A stretch of DNA of 32,428 nucleotides. It comes from Desulfuromonadales bacterium GWC2_61_20 (GTDB taxonomy: Bacteria > Desulfobacterota > Desulfuromonadia > Desulfuromonadales > UBA2197). Position numbers and translations under genes: made by a program. The notes beneath the pieces were generated by a model, which made no database searches, had not been told where the DNA came from, and was given only the letters and a program-made list of their open reading frames with translations. Location: contig MGTO01000043.1 of NCBI GenBank assembly GCA_001799485.1, forward strand, positions 1-32,428. The letters are read 5' to 3'. This document shows, piece by piece, positions 18,348-28,527 of this stretch. Numbering within the stretch: the stretch's first letter is position 1; each line of letters opens with the position of its first letter.

Positions 18348-21300
18348 TCAGTAGCCGGGGCCGAGGGCCAGGGCGAGTCCGCGAAATTTATCGGCCGTGG
18401 CCGGGTCGAGTTCGAGAGCGGTGCGAAAGGCGCTCGCCGCAGTTTCCTTCTCGCCCAGGCGCAGGCGGCAGCGCGCCAGGTTGACCCAGACATCGGCATC
18501 CTGTGGCTCGATGCGTACCGCTTCGGCATAGGCCTTGGCGGCGTCGACATAGCGCTCCGACAAGAGATAAACGTTGCCGAGGTTGTTGGCGACGGCGGCA
18601 CTGTCGGGGAGAAGGCCCCTGACTTTTTCAAAGAGACGGGCCGCCTCTTCCAGTTCTCCCGCCCGGGCATTGATGATGCCGAGCTGCAGCAAGGCGCCGG
18701 TGTCGTCGGGGTTGACGCGGAGACGGGCGATATGGGCGCGGCCGAGGTTGAGGGCCCTGATCTTGCGCAAGGTCGGCAACTCTTCGCGATAACGGGCTTC
18801 CAGCGCCACCTTCTGCACCAGCGGCGCCCGCCATTCGGTCATCGCCAGATTGGCCGGCTTGAACTGCTCCCAGTTGGCCCGGGTATCCATCAGGGTCAAC
18901 CCCTGGTCCTTCCACTTGGCGTAGTTGGCGGCCCCGGCTTCCCAGGCCTTCATGAAGGGAGCGCCGATCTGGGTCACTTCGACGGGGACCCAGAGACTGC
19001 CGTCGTGTTCGACAAAGAGGGCGGCGAGGCCGTTGGGCGGAGCACCACTCTCCATCTCGGTGGAGAAGATCAGGAACATGTGCCCCGGCACCTCGACCAC
19101 CTTGGTGCGGATGCCGAGGCTCTCGAGGAGGGAGGAGTAGAGGCCGACGAGGTCGTCGCAGTCCCCCGATTTGCGCTGCAGGGTTTCGCGGGGGTATTGC
19201 AGGTAGTCGACAAAATCGACCTTGCCCGAGGTGAGCTGATAGGGATTGCTCGGATCCTGCAGGTAGCTGATGCCGTGAACCCCGAGGGCGTCGAAGATGA
19301 CCCCGGCGTAGAGGATCGGGTCGGAGAACTCGCTGTACTGGGTGACGATGCCGCGGGAAAAGTCGAGAACGATGGGGTCCTTGGGGGTGACGAAGGCGGC
19401 AAAGCGGCCGCGTTCTTCCCACAGCATGCGATGTTTTTCGAAGATATTGACGGAGAGGGTGCGGGAATAGGTCTTGAGATCCTGGTTCTTGTAGAAGGAG
19501 GCGGTGATTTCTGTCTGCACCGCCGTATCCTCGGTGACGTTGAGGACATGGGTATTGAAGACCGCCTTGAGGACGACCTCCTTGCTCTCCCGCGGGCCGA
19601 GATTGCTGATTTCCAGCTCCGTCGGAAAATCCATGAACTCCTTGATGGCGAAGGCGACCTTGATCTTGGAGATCTGATCGCGGGTGTTGTTGGTGATGCG
19701 GATGCTCCCCATCCCCTCGTTTTCATAAATCTTGTAGGTGTTGGAGAAGATGTCGTGGAGCTCGACAATACCGATTTCGATGGGCGGCTTGGTCGCCACC
19801 AGGGTCGTGACCTTGACCGGCACCCGGGCGCTCTCGACGCCGTCGACGCTGACGGCGGAAATATGGAAGGTGTAGGCGGTTTCCGGTTCGAGGGAACCTT
19901 CATAAAAGGTGGGAACCTCGACTTTGCCCAGAGGAACGGTCTTCCCCTCGATGTCCCGATAGATGTTGTAGCCGGCGAGAAACGCGGTGCCGCCGGGACG
20001 CCAGGTCAGATCGACGGACCATTCCTGGGGGATGGCGCTGATCTCCTCGGGAGGTGAGGCCGCCGCCTTCGCCGGCATGGCCTGGACCTCCCCGCTCCAG
20101 TTGCTCTCGTTGCCGGAGTGGGCGCTGGCCGTGACCCGGTAGTAATAGGTGACTTCCGGAGAGACGTCGGCGTCGACCCACGCTGTCCCGGTACTGGCGG
20201 CAACCTGTTGGTAGCCGCTGGCCTGACTGCGGCTGCGGTAGATGTGGTAGTCGCTGACGTAGCTTTCCGGACTCGCCGCCCAGGTCAGGGCCACCCGGCG
20301 CATCCCCGCTTCCGCCTTGGGACTGGTGGGAGGGGACGGGGTGTAGGAAAAGCGGAAGTTTTGCTGGCGGTTGTTGCTGGTATCGGCGACGAGGAGTTCG
20401 GTGTCGGTCAGCAACAGGAGGGCGGCACTGTTGCCGAATTCGCCGGGACCCTGTCCGGGGGAGCCGAACTCGCGCTGAAAGTTGCCGGTCGGGCTGAAGG
20501 TTTTGACCGTCTGGCTCTTGCCGTCAAAGACGAAAATTTCATTGGCGCTGACGGCCAGGGCGAGGGGGCGTTGCAGCCGCCCCGGCCCGTCGCCGCTCCC
20601 GCCCATTTCGACCAGGCGTTCGCCGTCGTGGTTGAAGACCGAAACGCTACGCCGCCCCTGGTCGAGGACGAGGAGGTTGTCATTGCCGTCGAGGGCCAGG
20701 GCGGCCGGGCTGGCGAAGACCACTCGCTCCCCCTTGTTGGCGATCTGGCTGAGATAGGTGCCGCTGGCACTGAAGATCTGCACCCGGCTGTTGCCGCGGT
20801 CGGCGACATAGACGATCCCCTTGGACGAGACGGCAAGGTCGGCCGGATCGGAAAAATAGCCTTCGCCCGAACCGGACGAGCCGAACTTGTGGACGATCTT
20901 GCCCTGGTCGTCGAGCTTGAGGACGGCCGCATGCTCTGCGTCGAGGACCCAGAGACCGTCATCGGGACCGAGGGCGAGAGCGACGGGGTGCCACTTCGGC
21001 AGGGTGATGGACGTTTCCTCCTTGCCGTCGCCGAGGACGACAATGGTGCGGGTTTTGGCGCGGAGGGAGTAGAGCTTGCCGCTCTTGCTCCGCGCCATGC
21101 GCCCGGGCTGGGGCAGCGGCGCTTCGCCGTTCCAGAGGACCGAGGTCGGGGTGATGCTGCGGTCGGGGAGGAGGGAGCGCTCCACCGCGTCGGGCTGGAG
21201 GACCTGAACCGCGCCGCGGCTGCGGTCGCTGACGAAGACCTGGCCCGAGCCATCGACGGCGAGACCGTCGAGGGCGAGGAATTGCGAGCTGTCGTTGCCG

Positions 21301-22055
21301 CGGGCGCCGAAACAGAAGAGCTGTTTGCCGGAAAAGTCGTATTTGCAGACCTTGAATGTCTGCTGCTCGATGAGGTAAAAACCCTCGTCGTCGGTGACGA
21401 TGGCCGAGGGGCCGCGGGCCGCGGCGAGGCGGCTGAGAAACTCCCCGTCGATGCTGTAGACCTTGACCGCTCCGGCTTCGCCATCGATGACATGCACCCG
21501 CCCGCGCGGATCGACGGAGATCCCCACCGGCTTGCGCAACAGGGCATCGCCGCTGCCGGCGCGACCGATGACGCGGATGAAGACGCCGTTGGGGCCGAGG
21601 ACCTGGATGCGATCGTTGCCGGTGTCGGCGACGAAGATGAGATCGCCCCAGGTGGCAATGGCCGCCGGTTCGTCGAACTCTTTGAGCCCGCTCCCCTCGC
21701 GACCGATATCGCCAAGATGGCGACCCTCGCGGTCGAAGATGACGACGCGGCCGAGTTCGCTGTCGACGACGAGGGTGCGATCCTGAATGAAGGCGACCCC
21801 CCGCGGTCTGACCAGGAGCGGTTTCTCCTTCTTCCCCTGTGGTTTCCCGCCGAGGATGCGCAGCTTTTCGCCGTCGGCGGCGCTGACGGTGACACTCCAC
21901 TCCTGCTGGGCGGTGAAGACCAGTCCGCTCCGGTCGACGGCCACCGCCACCGGTTTCACCGCCGGCAGAGTGGAGACGTGGGTAATTTGGCGGAGGGCCG
22001 AGGCCGCGCCGGGGAGGGCGAGGAGGAGAAGGACGAGGAGGAGTTTGCGGATCAT
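18348..22055 (-). CDS. Large exported NHL propeller / FN3 / transglutaminase-like / TPR protein
   Basis: This exported protein has 1235 residues. Order: signal peptide (1-20); a beta-propeller region of many NHL-type repeats (about 25-570; units such as VFVADTGNDRIQVLG and VYVADRGNSRVQIFS); two fibronectin type III domains (about 578-765; AGYNIYRD and YYYRVTASAHSG); an immunoglobulin-like stretch (about 770-890); a transglutaminase-like domain with KSGDCDDLVGLYSSL (Cys966) and VPGHMF (His992) followed by SLWVPVEVT; and about three C-terminal TPR units (about 1120-1225). Cys and His are placed as in active transglutaminase/peptidase-like enzymes. It could crosslink, cleave or only bind envelope proteins. 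It overlaps the cyclase gene by four bases (ATGA), so the two are made together. I know no named protein with this whole domain order. Confidence 0.88.
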   Translation of the reverse strand: MIRKLLLVLLLLALPGAASALRQITHVSTLPAVKPVAVAVDRSGLVFTAQQEWSVTVSAADGEKLRILGGKPQGKKEKPLLVRPRGVAFIQDRTLVVDSELGRVVIFDREGRHLGDIGREGSGLKEFDEPAAIATWGDLIFVADTGNDRIQVLGPNGVFIRVIGRAGSGDALLRKPVGISVDPRGRVHVIDGEAGAVKVYSIDGEFLSRLAAARGPSAIVTDDEGFYLIEQQTFKVCKYDFSGKQLFCFGARGNDSSQFLALDGLAVDGSGQVFVSDRSRGAVQVLQPDAVERSLLPDRSITPTSVLWNGEAPLPQPGRMARSKSGKLYSLRAKTRTIVVLGDGKEETSITLPKWHPVALALGPDDGLWVLDAEHAAVLKLDDQGKIVHKFGSSGSGEGYFSDPADLAVSSKGIVYVADRGNSRVQIFSASGTYLSQIANKGERVVFASPAALALDGNDNLLVLDQGRRSVSVFNHDGERLVEMGGSGDGPGRLQRPLALAVSANEIFVFDGKSQTVKTFSPTGNFQREFGSPGQGPGEFGNSAALLLLTDTELLVADTSNNRQQNFRFSYTPSPPTSPKAEAGMRRVALTWAASPESYVSDYHIYRSRSQASGYQQVAASTGTAWVDADVSPEVTYYYRVTASAHSGNESNWSGEVQAMPAKAAASPPEEISAIPQEWSVDLTWRPGGTAFLAGYNIYRDIEGKTVPLGKVEVPTFYEGSLEPETAYTFHISAVSVDGVESARVPVKVTTLVATKPPIEIGIVELHDIFSNTYKIYENEGMGSIRITNNTRDQISKIKVAFAIKEFMDFPTELEISNLGPRESKEVVLKAVFNTHVLNVTEDTAVQTEITASFYKNQDLKTYSRTLSVNIFEKHRMLWEERGRFAAFVTPKDPIVLDFSRGIVTQYSEFSDPILYAGVIFDALGVHGISYLQDPSNPYQLTSGKVDFVDYLQYPRETLQRKSGDCDDLVGLYSSLLESLGIRTKVVEVPGHMFLIFSTEMESGAPPNGLAALFVEHDGSLWVPVEVTQIGAPFMKAWEAGAANYAKWKDQGLTLMDTRANWEQFKPANLAMTEWRAPLVQKVALEARYREELPTLRKIRALNLGRAHIARLRVNPDDTGALLQLGIINARAGELEEAARLFEKVRGLLPDSAAVANNLGNVYLLSERYVDAAKAYAEAVRIEPQDADVWVNLARCRLRLGEKETAASAFRTALELDPATADKFRGLALALGPGY

Positions 22056-23926
22056 GGAGAACTCCGTGTTGGCAGGGTCGCCGCCGGGGCGGGAACGGAC
22101 AGCCGGCGGTCAGGCTGCTGGTTGCCGGAAGGTGCGGAACGCAGCCCTTTAAGGGCGTAAATCTCGATGGGGAGCTGTTTTCCCTTGACCAGGACCGGCC
22201 CCAGGGGGTCGGCGATAACCAGTTGCCTGACCCGCTCGTAGAGGGCTTCGGTCATGACCGGGCAATTGGCCGTCCGGCTTTCGTTCTGGATGCGGAAGGT
22301 GAGATTGACGGCGTCGCCGATGACGGTGTACTCCATCTTCTTGCCGGCGGCGCCGAGGTTGCCGGCGATAACCTCGCCGGTATGGAGGCCGATGCCGCAG
22401 GCGATCGGCTCGGTTCCTTCCTCCTGCCACTTCAGGTGCAATTGGCGCAGCCGCGCGAGCATGTCGAGGGCGCAACTCACCGCCAGTTCGGCATGGTTGT
22501 CCTGGGGGAGGGGCGCACCCCAGTAGGCGAGGATGCCGTCCCCCATGAATTTGTCGAGGGTGCCGTCATGATCGATGATGGAATGGGTCATTTCGGCGAG
22601 ATATTCGTTGAGGGTGGTGACCACCTCGCGCGGCGTGCGTTTTTCGCTGTAGCCGGTGTAGTTCTTGACGTCGGCAAAGAGAATGGTGACGATGCGGCTT
22701 TCGCCGCCGACCTTGGCCAGTTCGGGGTTCTTGACCAGCTGATCGACGATCTTGGGGGAAACGTAGCTGGAGAACATGGCCCGCACCTGGCGGGATTTGC
22801 GGTCGAGGAGGATGAAGCGCAGGTAGGAGACGGCCGAGTAGACCAGGACGATGACCAGGCAGGGATAGACGATGCTGACCCAGTGGCCGGCATCGAACAA
22901 GAGCAGGTTCAGCCAGAGCCAGACGCCGGTGATGACGACGACGAGGGGAAAGGCGGCGGCGGCGCGCAGGAGCGAGGCGACCAGCGCCACGAGCAAGCCG
23001 AGGAGGATGATGGCGACCAGATCGCCGAGGGCTTCGAGACCGCCATGGTGCATGAAGTCGCCGGCCAGGATGTTGTCGGCGATGTTGGCGTTGACTTCGA
23101 CCCCCGGCATGTTGCTGGAGACCGGGGCGATGCGCATGTCGTAGATGCCGATGGCCGTCGGTCCGACCAGCAGGACCTTGCCGCGCAAGGACTCGGGCGG
23201 CACCCGCCCTTTGAGGACATCGACGAAGGAGAAGCGTGCGAAGGTCCCCGCCGGACCGCGGTAATTGATGAGAAGGTAGTGCTCGCCGTCGGTGGGAACG
23301 GTGTGCTCGCCGACAGAGAGGCCATAGGGCTGCGCCGTGAAGCTGTCGCTCCCCAGGACGGCCATGCTCGCCGCCAGGGCGAGGGAGGGATGGAGGCCGT
23401 CGGAGTGGGGGAGGACGAGGCGGGTCCAGCGCAGGACCCCGTCGTCGTCGGGGAAGACGTTGATGTGGGCAAGGTTGCGGGCCGCCGCCCGCAGCCCCGG
23501 CAACGGCTGCAGCGGCGTCGTGGTGCCGCCGTCGGGGGCCAGGGTGAAGGCTTCCGCCAGGGTCGTGCGCCCCGAGGCTTTGATCGCCGCCGCCAACGCC
23601 CGGTCGATGGCGCTCGACTGGGGTTCGGGGAAGAGGACATCGAAGACCAGACCGCGAGCGCCGGCGGCGCTGGCGGTCTCGATGAGGGCGGTGAAGTGCT
23701 CGCGGCTCCAGGGAAAGCGCCCCAACTCCGCAATGCTCTTGTCGTCGATGGCGATAATTGCTATAGTCCCGGCAGGTTTTTTCATCCCTTGGCGGGCACG
23801 CATGCGGAGGTCGTAGGTCCGGGCCTCGAATCCCTCCAGGAGAGGCAGCTGGACGTAGTAGAGCAGGACGACCCCGCCGATGAGGAGCAGGGTCAGGATC
23901 GGGACGCTTCGGCCGACTCTTTTCAT
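22052..23926 (-). CDS. CHASE2-domain class III adenylate cyclase
   Basis: This membrane-bound cyclase has 624 residues. An N-terminal TM (VPILTLLLIGGVVLLYYV), a periplasmic CHASE2 sensor (about 30-325) and three TM helices (about 330-400) precede the cytoplasmic catalytic domain (about 405-600). Metal-binding Asp419 (LFADVKNYTG) and Asp463 (FMGDGILAYWG) are present. The substrate region KKMEYTVIGDAVNLTFRI has the Lys/Asp pattern expected for ATP, so cAMP is the likely product. I chose ATG 23926, which places a short basic stretch before TM1. A longer frame opens at 24058 but runs into the start of the divergent HD-GYP gene. No strong ribosome site lies before 23926. Four-base overlap couples it to the exported NHL/transglutaminase protein, suggesting that the periplasmic state controls cAMP. 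Confidence 0.92.
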   Translation of the reverse strand: MKRVGRSVPILTLLLIGGVVLLYYVQLPLLEGFEARTYDLRMRARQGMKKPAGTIAIIAIDDKSIAELGRFPWSREHFTALIETASAAGARGLVFDVLFPEPQSSAIDRALAAAIKASGRTTLAEAFTLAPDGGTTTPLQPLPGLRAAARNLAHINVFPDDDGVLRWTRLVLPHSDGLHPSLALAASMAVLGSDSFTAQPYGLSVGEHTVPTDGEHYLLINYRGPAGTFARFSFVDVLKGRVPPESLRGKVLLVGPTAIGIYDMRIAPVSSNMPGVEVNANIADNILAGDFMHHGGLEALGDLVAIILLGLLVALVASLLRAAAAFPLVVVITGVWLWLNLLLFDAGHWVSIVYPCLVIVLVYSAVSYLRFILLDRKSRQVRAMFSSYVSPKIVDQLVKNPELAKVGGESRIVTILFADVKNYTGYSEKRTPREVVTTLNEYLAEMTHSIIDHDGTLDKFMGDGILAYWGAPLPQDNHAELAVSCALDMLARLRQLHLKWQEEGTEPIACGIGLHTGEVIAGNLGAAGKKMEYTVIGDAVNLTFRIQNESRTANCPVMTEALYERVRQLVIADPLGPVLVKGKQLPIEIYALKGLRSAPSGNQQPDRRLSVPAPAATLPTRSSP

Positions 23927-24045
23927 GCGCCACAAGGTAGCAGGAAAAATCCTGTCCTGTAAAGGGGGAAGTGCTCCCCCCGCGGTCGCCGTACGCCCCT
24001 GTTCCGGCGTCTTTTTTTGCCGATTATTCCTGCGCGAGGTGGCCC

Positions 24046-25689
24046 ATGGCCAACGCAACTTCGGACAGTCTGCTCGATCGCATCGAAAAGCTCAATGCCA
24101 TCGGCGTCGGTCTCTCCGCGGAGAAGAATGCCGAACGGTTGATGGAGATGATCCTGGTCGGCGCCAAGGGGATCACCTGTGCCGACGGCGGCACCATCTA
24201 CTCGGTCACCGACGACCGCCGCCTCCGCTTCGAGATCATGCTCACCACCTCCCTCGGCTTCGCCATGGGGGGGACCAGCAACGTCGCCATCCCCTTCGAA
24301 CCCCTCCCCCTCTACCAGGCCGACGGCACCCCCAACACCCAAATGGTCGTCAGCCACGCCGCCCTCACCGGCGAGGTCGTCAATATCCCCGATGCCTACG
24401 AGGCCGCCGGCTTCGATTTTTCCGGAACCCGCGCCTTCGACCAGCGCACCGGCTACCGCTCCCGCTCCTTCCTGACCGTGCCGATGAAGAACCACGAGGA
24501 CACCATCATCGGCGTGCTGCAACTGATCAATGCCACCGATCCCGCCAGCGGCGCGGTCGTGCCTTTTACCGAAACCGACCAGCGCCTCGTCACCTCCCTG
24601 GCCTCGCAGGCCTCCGTCGCCCTGACCAAGAACATCCTCATCCAGGACATGAAACGGCTCTTCGATGCCATGATTCAGCTGGTGGCGGCGGCCATCGACG
24701 AAAAATCGCCCTATACCGGCGGCCACTGCCGGCGCGTACCGGTGGCGGCGATGCTTTTGGCGGAAGCCGCCAGCAACTGCCAGGCCGGTGCGCTGCGGGA
24801 TTTCAGTCTCGACGAGGCCGGTCGTTACGAACTGGAGATTGCCGCCTGGCTCCACGATTGCGGCAAGATGACGACCCCCGAATATATCGTCGACAAGGCG
24901 CGCAAGCTGGAAACGATCTGCGACCGGATCGAACAGGTCGATACCCGTTTCGAGGTGTTGCGCCGCGACGCCGTCATCGAACTGCTGCAAGGAAAACTGG
25001 CGGCGCAGGAGCGCGGCGAGGGGGGGGGGGCGGCCCTTGTCGCGGCCTCCCAGGCCCGGCTGGCCGAACTCGAAGCCGATCGTGAATTTCTCCGGCGCTG
25101 CAACACCGGCGAAGAGTTCATGGCCGAGACCGACCGGGACCGGGTGCGGGCCATCGCCGAACGCTACCGGTGGGTCAACCCCGCCGGCGTGCAGGTACCC
25201 CTCCTGACGGTCGATGAAATCGAGAACCTGACCATCCCCCGCGGCACCCTCAATGAGCGCGAACGCACTATCATCAACAACCATATCGTTGCGACCATCA
25301 AGATGCTCGAATCCCTCCCCTTTCCCAAACATCTGCGTCACGTTCCCGAATTCGCCGGGGGGCACCACGAACGCATGGACGGACGCGGCTATCCGGCCGG
25401 TCGCACCGGCGCGACGATGTCGGTGCAGGCGCGGATCATGGCGGTGGCCGATGTCTTCGAGGCCCTCACCGCCAGCGACCGCCCCTACAAAAAGGCCAAG
25501 ACCCTTTCGGAAACCCTCAATATCATGGGGAAGATGGCTCTCGACCAGCACATCGACGGCGAACTCTTCCAGGTCTTCGTCCGTGACCGGGTCTACCTCG
25601 ATTATGCCCGCCGTTTCCTCACCCCCGCGCAGATCGACAGAGTCGATCACGGAGCCATCCCCGGTTATGTCGACTTTCCCGGCGCCTGA
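24046..25689 (+). CDS. GAF - HD-GYP c-di-GMP phosphodiesterase
   Basis: This soluble protein of 547 residues has an N-terminal GAF sensor (about 10-190) and an HD-GYP domain (about 205-535), which hydrolyses cyclic di-GMP. Active-site residues are complete: His227 (TGGHCRR), His270-Asp271 (WLHDCGKM), His413 ([11 protein letters not shown]), [11 protein letters not shown] (440-450) and [18 protein letters not shown] roughly 120-residue insert (about 285-405) splits the HD part. It includes a G11 run at 25020-25030 that encodes Gly-Gly-Gly in a loop. The ATG at 24046 follows GAGGTGG; the frame is open back to 23971, but the extra residues look non-native. It overlaps the next kinase gene by 23 bases. 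Confidence 0.95.
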   Translation: MANATSDSLLDRIEKLNAIGVGLSAEKNAERLMEMILVGAKGITCADGGTIYSVTDDRRLRFEIMLTTSLGFAMGGTSNVAIPFEPLPLYQADGTPNTQMVVSHAALTGEVVNIPDAYEAAGFDFSGTRAFDQRTGYRSRSFLTVPMKNHEDTIIGVLQLINATDPASGAVVPFTETDQRLVTSLASQASVALTKNILIQDMKRLFDAMIQLVAAAIDEKSPYTGGHCRRVPVAAMLLAEAASNCQAGALRDFSLDEAGRYELEIAAWLHDCGKMTTPEYIVDKARKLETICDRIEQVDTRFEVLRRDAVIELLQGKLAAQERGEGGGAALVAASQARLAELEADREFLRRCNTGEEFMAETDRDRVRAIAERYRWVNPAGVQVPLLTVDEIENLTIPRGTLNERERTIINNHIVATIKMLESLPFPKHLRHVPEFAGGHHERMDGRGYPAGRTGATMSVQARIMAVADVFEALTASDRPYKKAKTLSETLNIMGKMALDQHIDGELFQVFVRDRVYLDYARRFLTPAQIDRVDHGAIPGYVDFPGA

Positions 25690-26806
25690 GTACCCGCATC
25701 CCGGCGCCCCCCTCCGGCCGACCACGGCCCTGGCTCTGCTGGCGCGGACCCCGGCATTGCTGCTGGTGATCGATGACGACGGCCGCATCGTCGAAGCCAG
25801 CGAGCTCTGGCTGGCGACCCTCGACTATCAGCGTCTCGATGTCCTCGGCCGCACCCTCGCCGACTTCGTCGTCGGTTCCCTGCCCGGGCCGGGAGGGCGT
25901 CCGGCCGCCTGTGAACTGCGGCGGCGGGCCGGGGAAACCCTGGCCGTCACCCTCTGTCACGCCCCGCCGGTAACAAGCGCTCCCGGCGAGAAACCGTTGT
26001 CGACGGTGGTCTTTTCCCCTTTCGCCGTCTCGGCGGTGGCCCTGGCGCAGGAACTCGGCGAGCGGCAACAACGCCAGCAGCAGACCTTCCGCGCCGCCCA
26101 TCTCGCCTCCATCGGCGAACTGGCGGCCGGGGTCGCCCACGAAATCAACAACCCCATTAACGGCATCATCAACTATGCCCAGCTTCTGGACGACCACCTG
26201 CGGCGCCACGAGCCCGAGCAGGCCGACATCGCCGCCCGGATCATGCGCGAAGCTGGACGGATCTCGCGTATCGTCCGCAATCTTCTCGGTTTTGCCCGCT
26301 CCGGCGGCGACATGCGCGTCCCCTGTGCCGTCCCCGCCGAGGTCGAGGCGGTCCTCTCCCTCTGCCGGGCGCAATTGCGCAGCGAGCGCATCACCCTCAA
26401 GGTGCGCTTTGACGACGATCCGCCCCGGGTCATGGCCAATCCCCATCAGCTCCAGCAGGTCCTCCTCAACCTGATTCACAACGCCCGTTACGCTCTCAAC
26501 GAGAAATTCCCCGGGGGGAGTGAGGAGAAGCGGCTGGAGATCGATGTCCACACCCTGCAGGAGAACGATGTCGAATATCTCCGGCTGACCGTCGCCGACG
26601 GCGGGACGGGGATTCCCGCGGCCTGTTGCCATCGGGTCATGGAGCCGTTTTTCACCACCAAGCCGCCGGGGGCGGGGACCGGGCTCGGCCTCAGCATCAG
26701 CCGCGAAATTGTCGCCGGACATGGCGGGCGGCTGCACATCGACAGTGTCGAAGGTCGTTATACCCGGGTGCATATCGACCTGCCGACGGGAGAAAAGGGA
26801 TTGTGA
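25667..26806 (+). CDS. PAS histidine kinase (NtrB-like), partner of the downstream sigma54 regulator
   Basis: This cytosolic sensor kinase has 379 residues. The N-terminal 20-110 is a PAS-like fold ([20 protein letters not shown]). The HisKA motif is [20 protein letters not shown] (His158). The ATPase domain has [19 protein letters not shown] and a [18 protein letters not shown] lid. This is the NtrB/HydH-type architecture that phosphorylates NtrC-family regulators. The ATG at 25667 lies within the HD-GYP gene (23-base overlap), with GGAG about 12 bases upstream. The frame is open further back, but only as a shadow of the HD-GYP gene. The stop TGA shares its A with the ATG of the regulator gene, so the kinase-regulator pair is translationally coupled and very likely cognate. 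Confidence 0.92.
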   Translation: MSTFPAPEYPHPGAPLRPTTALALLARTPALLLVIDDDGRIVEASELWLATLDYQRLDVLGRTLADFVVGSLPGPGGRPAACELRRRAGETLAVTLCHAPPVTSAPGEKPLSTVVFSPFAVSAVALAQELGERQQRQQQTFRAAHLASIGELAAGVAHEINNPINGIINYAQLLDDHLRRHEPEQADIAARIMREAGRISRIVRNLLGFARSGGDMRVPCAVPAEVEAVLSLCRAQLRSERITLKVRFDDDPPRVMANPHQLQQVLLNLIHNARYALNEKFPGGSEEKRLEIDVHTLQENDVEYLRLTVADGGTGIPAACCHRVMEPFFTTKPPGAGTGLGLSISREIVAGHGGRLHIDSVEGRYTRVHIDLPTGEKGL

Positions 26807-28509
26807 TGGCGAGCAAACGGATCCTGGTGGTCGATGACGAAGAGGCGATCCGTTATACGCTCGCCGCCTTTCTGGTCGCCGACGGTTATCAGGTCGAAAG
26901 CGCGGCCGATTACGGCGAGGCCTGCGCCCGCCTCGATGGCGCCGGCTTTGACCTCATTGTCGCCGACATCCTCCTCGGCGCCAAGACCGGCCTCGATATC
27001 CTGCGCGAGCTGCGGCGGCGCGGGCTGGTCGTGCCGCTGGTCCTCATCACCGGCGCGCCGCAACTCGAAACCGCGACCGAGGCCTTGCGTCTCGGGGCGA
27101 GCGACTATATCGCCAAGCCGGTGACCCGCGACATGGTTTTACGTGTCGTCCGCAACGTTCTCTCCTGCTATGCCGTCCAGGTCGAACGCGAACGTTTTCG
27201 CAGCCATCTTGAAGCCGTCTTCGCCGGGGTGCAGGACGGCATTATCGCCGTCGATGCGCAGCTGCGGCTGGTCGCCTGCAATGGCGCCGCCGGGAGTCTG
27301 TGCGGCCTCGGCGCGGCTTCGGTCGGGCTTCTGGTCACGGAGGCGGCCGGCGGGTGCGAGGGTGGTTGCCTCCGCCTGTTGCGCGAGGCGGTGGCGGATG
27401 CTCACCCCGTCGCCGTCGATCGTTTCCGCTGCCGGCGCAGCGCCGGCGAGCCCCGCGTCGTCTCCCTGCGGGCGACACCGTTGCGGCCGTCCGGCAGCGC
27501 TGTCAGTGGGGCGGTGCTGGTCGTCCGGGACGAAACCCACCTCGATTCCCTCGAACAGACCCTCAAGGAACGCAGCCAGTTCTGCCGCCTCATCGGTCGC
27601 AGCCAGCGCATGCAGGAGATCTACAGCCTGGTCGAAATTCTCGCCGGGGTCGATACGACCGTCCTCGTCACCGGCGAGAGTGGCACCGGCAAGGAGCTGG
27701 TGGCCGAGGCGCTGCACTATTCGGGGCCGCGCAGCGACCAGCCGCTGATCAAGGTCAATTGCGCCGCCCTCTCGGAAAACCTTCTCGAGAGCGAGCTCTT
27801 CGGCCATGTCCGCGGCGCCTTTACCGGGGCGACGACGGATACGGTCGGACGCTTCCAGAAGGCGCATGGCGGCACCATTTTTCTCGACGAGATCGGCGAT
27901 ATCCCGCCGGCGCTGCAGGTGCGATTGCTGCGGGTGCTGCAGGAGAAAGAGATCGAGCGGGTCGGCGATTCGACTCCGGTCAAAGTCGATGTCCGCATCA
28001 TCGCCGCGACCCACCAGGATCTGTTGCACAAGGTCCGGCGCGGCGCCTTTCGCGAAGATCTCTACTTCCGCCTCAAGGTGGTCAACGTCGATATCCCGCC
28101 GCTCCGGCGGCGCAAGGAGGATCTGCCGGCGCTGATGGAGCACTTTCGCGAGGTCTTCAACGCCCGTTTCGAACGGACGGTGCGGAGCTTCGCCGAGGAG
28201 GTCCTTCTCGCTTTCGTCCGTTACGACTGGCCGGGGAACGTGCGCGAGCTTGAACATGCCATCGAGCATGCCTTCATCCTCTGCAAGGGGGAGACGATCT
28301 CCCTGGAGCATCTGCCGCCGGAGCTGCGCCAGTTGATTGGCGGGGTGCGCCACCCTCGCCGCCGGGAATTCGACGCCGCCGAAGCGATACGCGCCGCCCT
28401 CGAACGCGCGGGGGGGAACAAGGCCAAGGCGGCGCGCCTCCTCGGTATGAGTCGCCAGACCCTCTATCGCAAGCTCGTCGAGCTTGGTCTTGCCGGGGAT
28501 GACGATTAG
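26806..28509 (+). CDS. NtrC-family sigma54 response regulator with Cys-rich PAS domain
   Basis: This regulator of 567 residues activates sigma54 promoters. Order: receiver (1-120, phospho-acceptor Asp54 in IVADILLG); PAS (about 130-250) with Cys159, Cys166, Cys184 and Cys188; AAA+ domain with Walker A GESGTGKE (290-297), sigma54 loop GAFTGA (337-342) and Walker B DEIGD (361-365); C-terminal Fis-type HTH ([20 protein letters not shown], then QTLYRKL). Everything needed for sigma54 activation is intact. The four Cys suggest a redox- or metal-responsive PAS, which is inference. The start ATG overlaps the kinase stop by one base. Right after the gene lie strong palindromes (28528-28566) that may be its own binding sites. 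Confidence 0.94.
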   Translation: MASKRILVVDDEEAIRYTLAAFLVADGYQVESAADYGEACARLDGAGFDLIVADILLGAKTGLDILRELRRRGLVVPLVLITGAPQLETATEALRLGASDYIAKPVTRDMVLRVVRNVLSCYAVQVERERFRSHLEAVFAGVQDGIIAVDAQLRLVACNGAAGSLCGLGAASVGLLVTEAAGGCEGGCLRLLREAVADAHPVAVDRFRCRRSAGEPRVVSLRATPLRPSGSAVSGAVLVVRDETHLDSLEQTLKERSQFCRLIGRSQRMQEIYSLVEILAGVDTTVLVTGESGTGKELVAEALHYSGPRSDQPLIKVNCAALSENLLESELFGHVRGAFTGATTDTVGRFQKAHGGTIFLDEIGDIPPALQVRLLRVLQEKEIERVGDSTPVKVDVRIIAATHQDLLHKVRRGAFREDLYFRLKVVNVDIPPLRRRKEDLPALMEHFREVFNARFERTVRSFAEEVLLAFVRYDWPGNVRELEHAIEHAFILCKGETISLEHLPPELRQLIGGVRHPRRREFDAAEAIRAALERAGGNKAKAARLLGMSRQTLYRKLVELGLAGDDD

Positions 28510-28527
28510 CGCCGCTTTTCCTTGCAT

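Noticed and set aside
17958-22160. Two long plus-strand open frames (about 680-700 codons each) opposite the exported NHL/transglutaminase gene
   Set aside because: Composition-driven shadows: Gly/Asp/Val-rich, no conserved motif, and they overlap a well-supported minus-strand gene.
22223-23962. Plus-strand open frame opposite the adenylate cyclase gene
   Set aside because: No recognisable domain; the opposite strand encodes all cyclase metal-binding residues.
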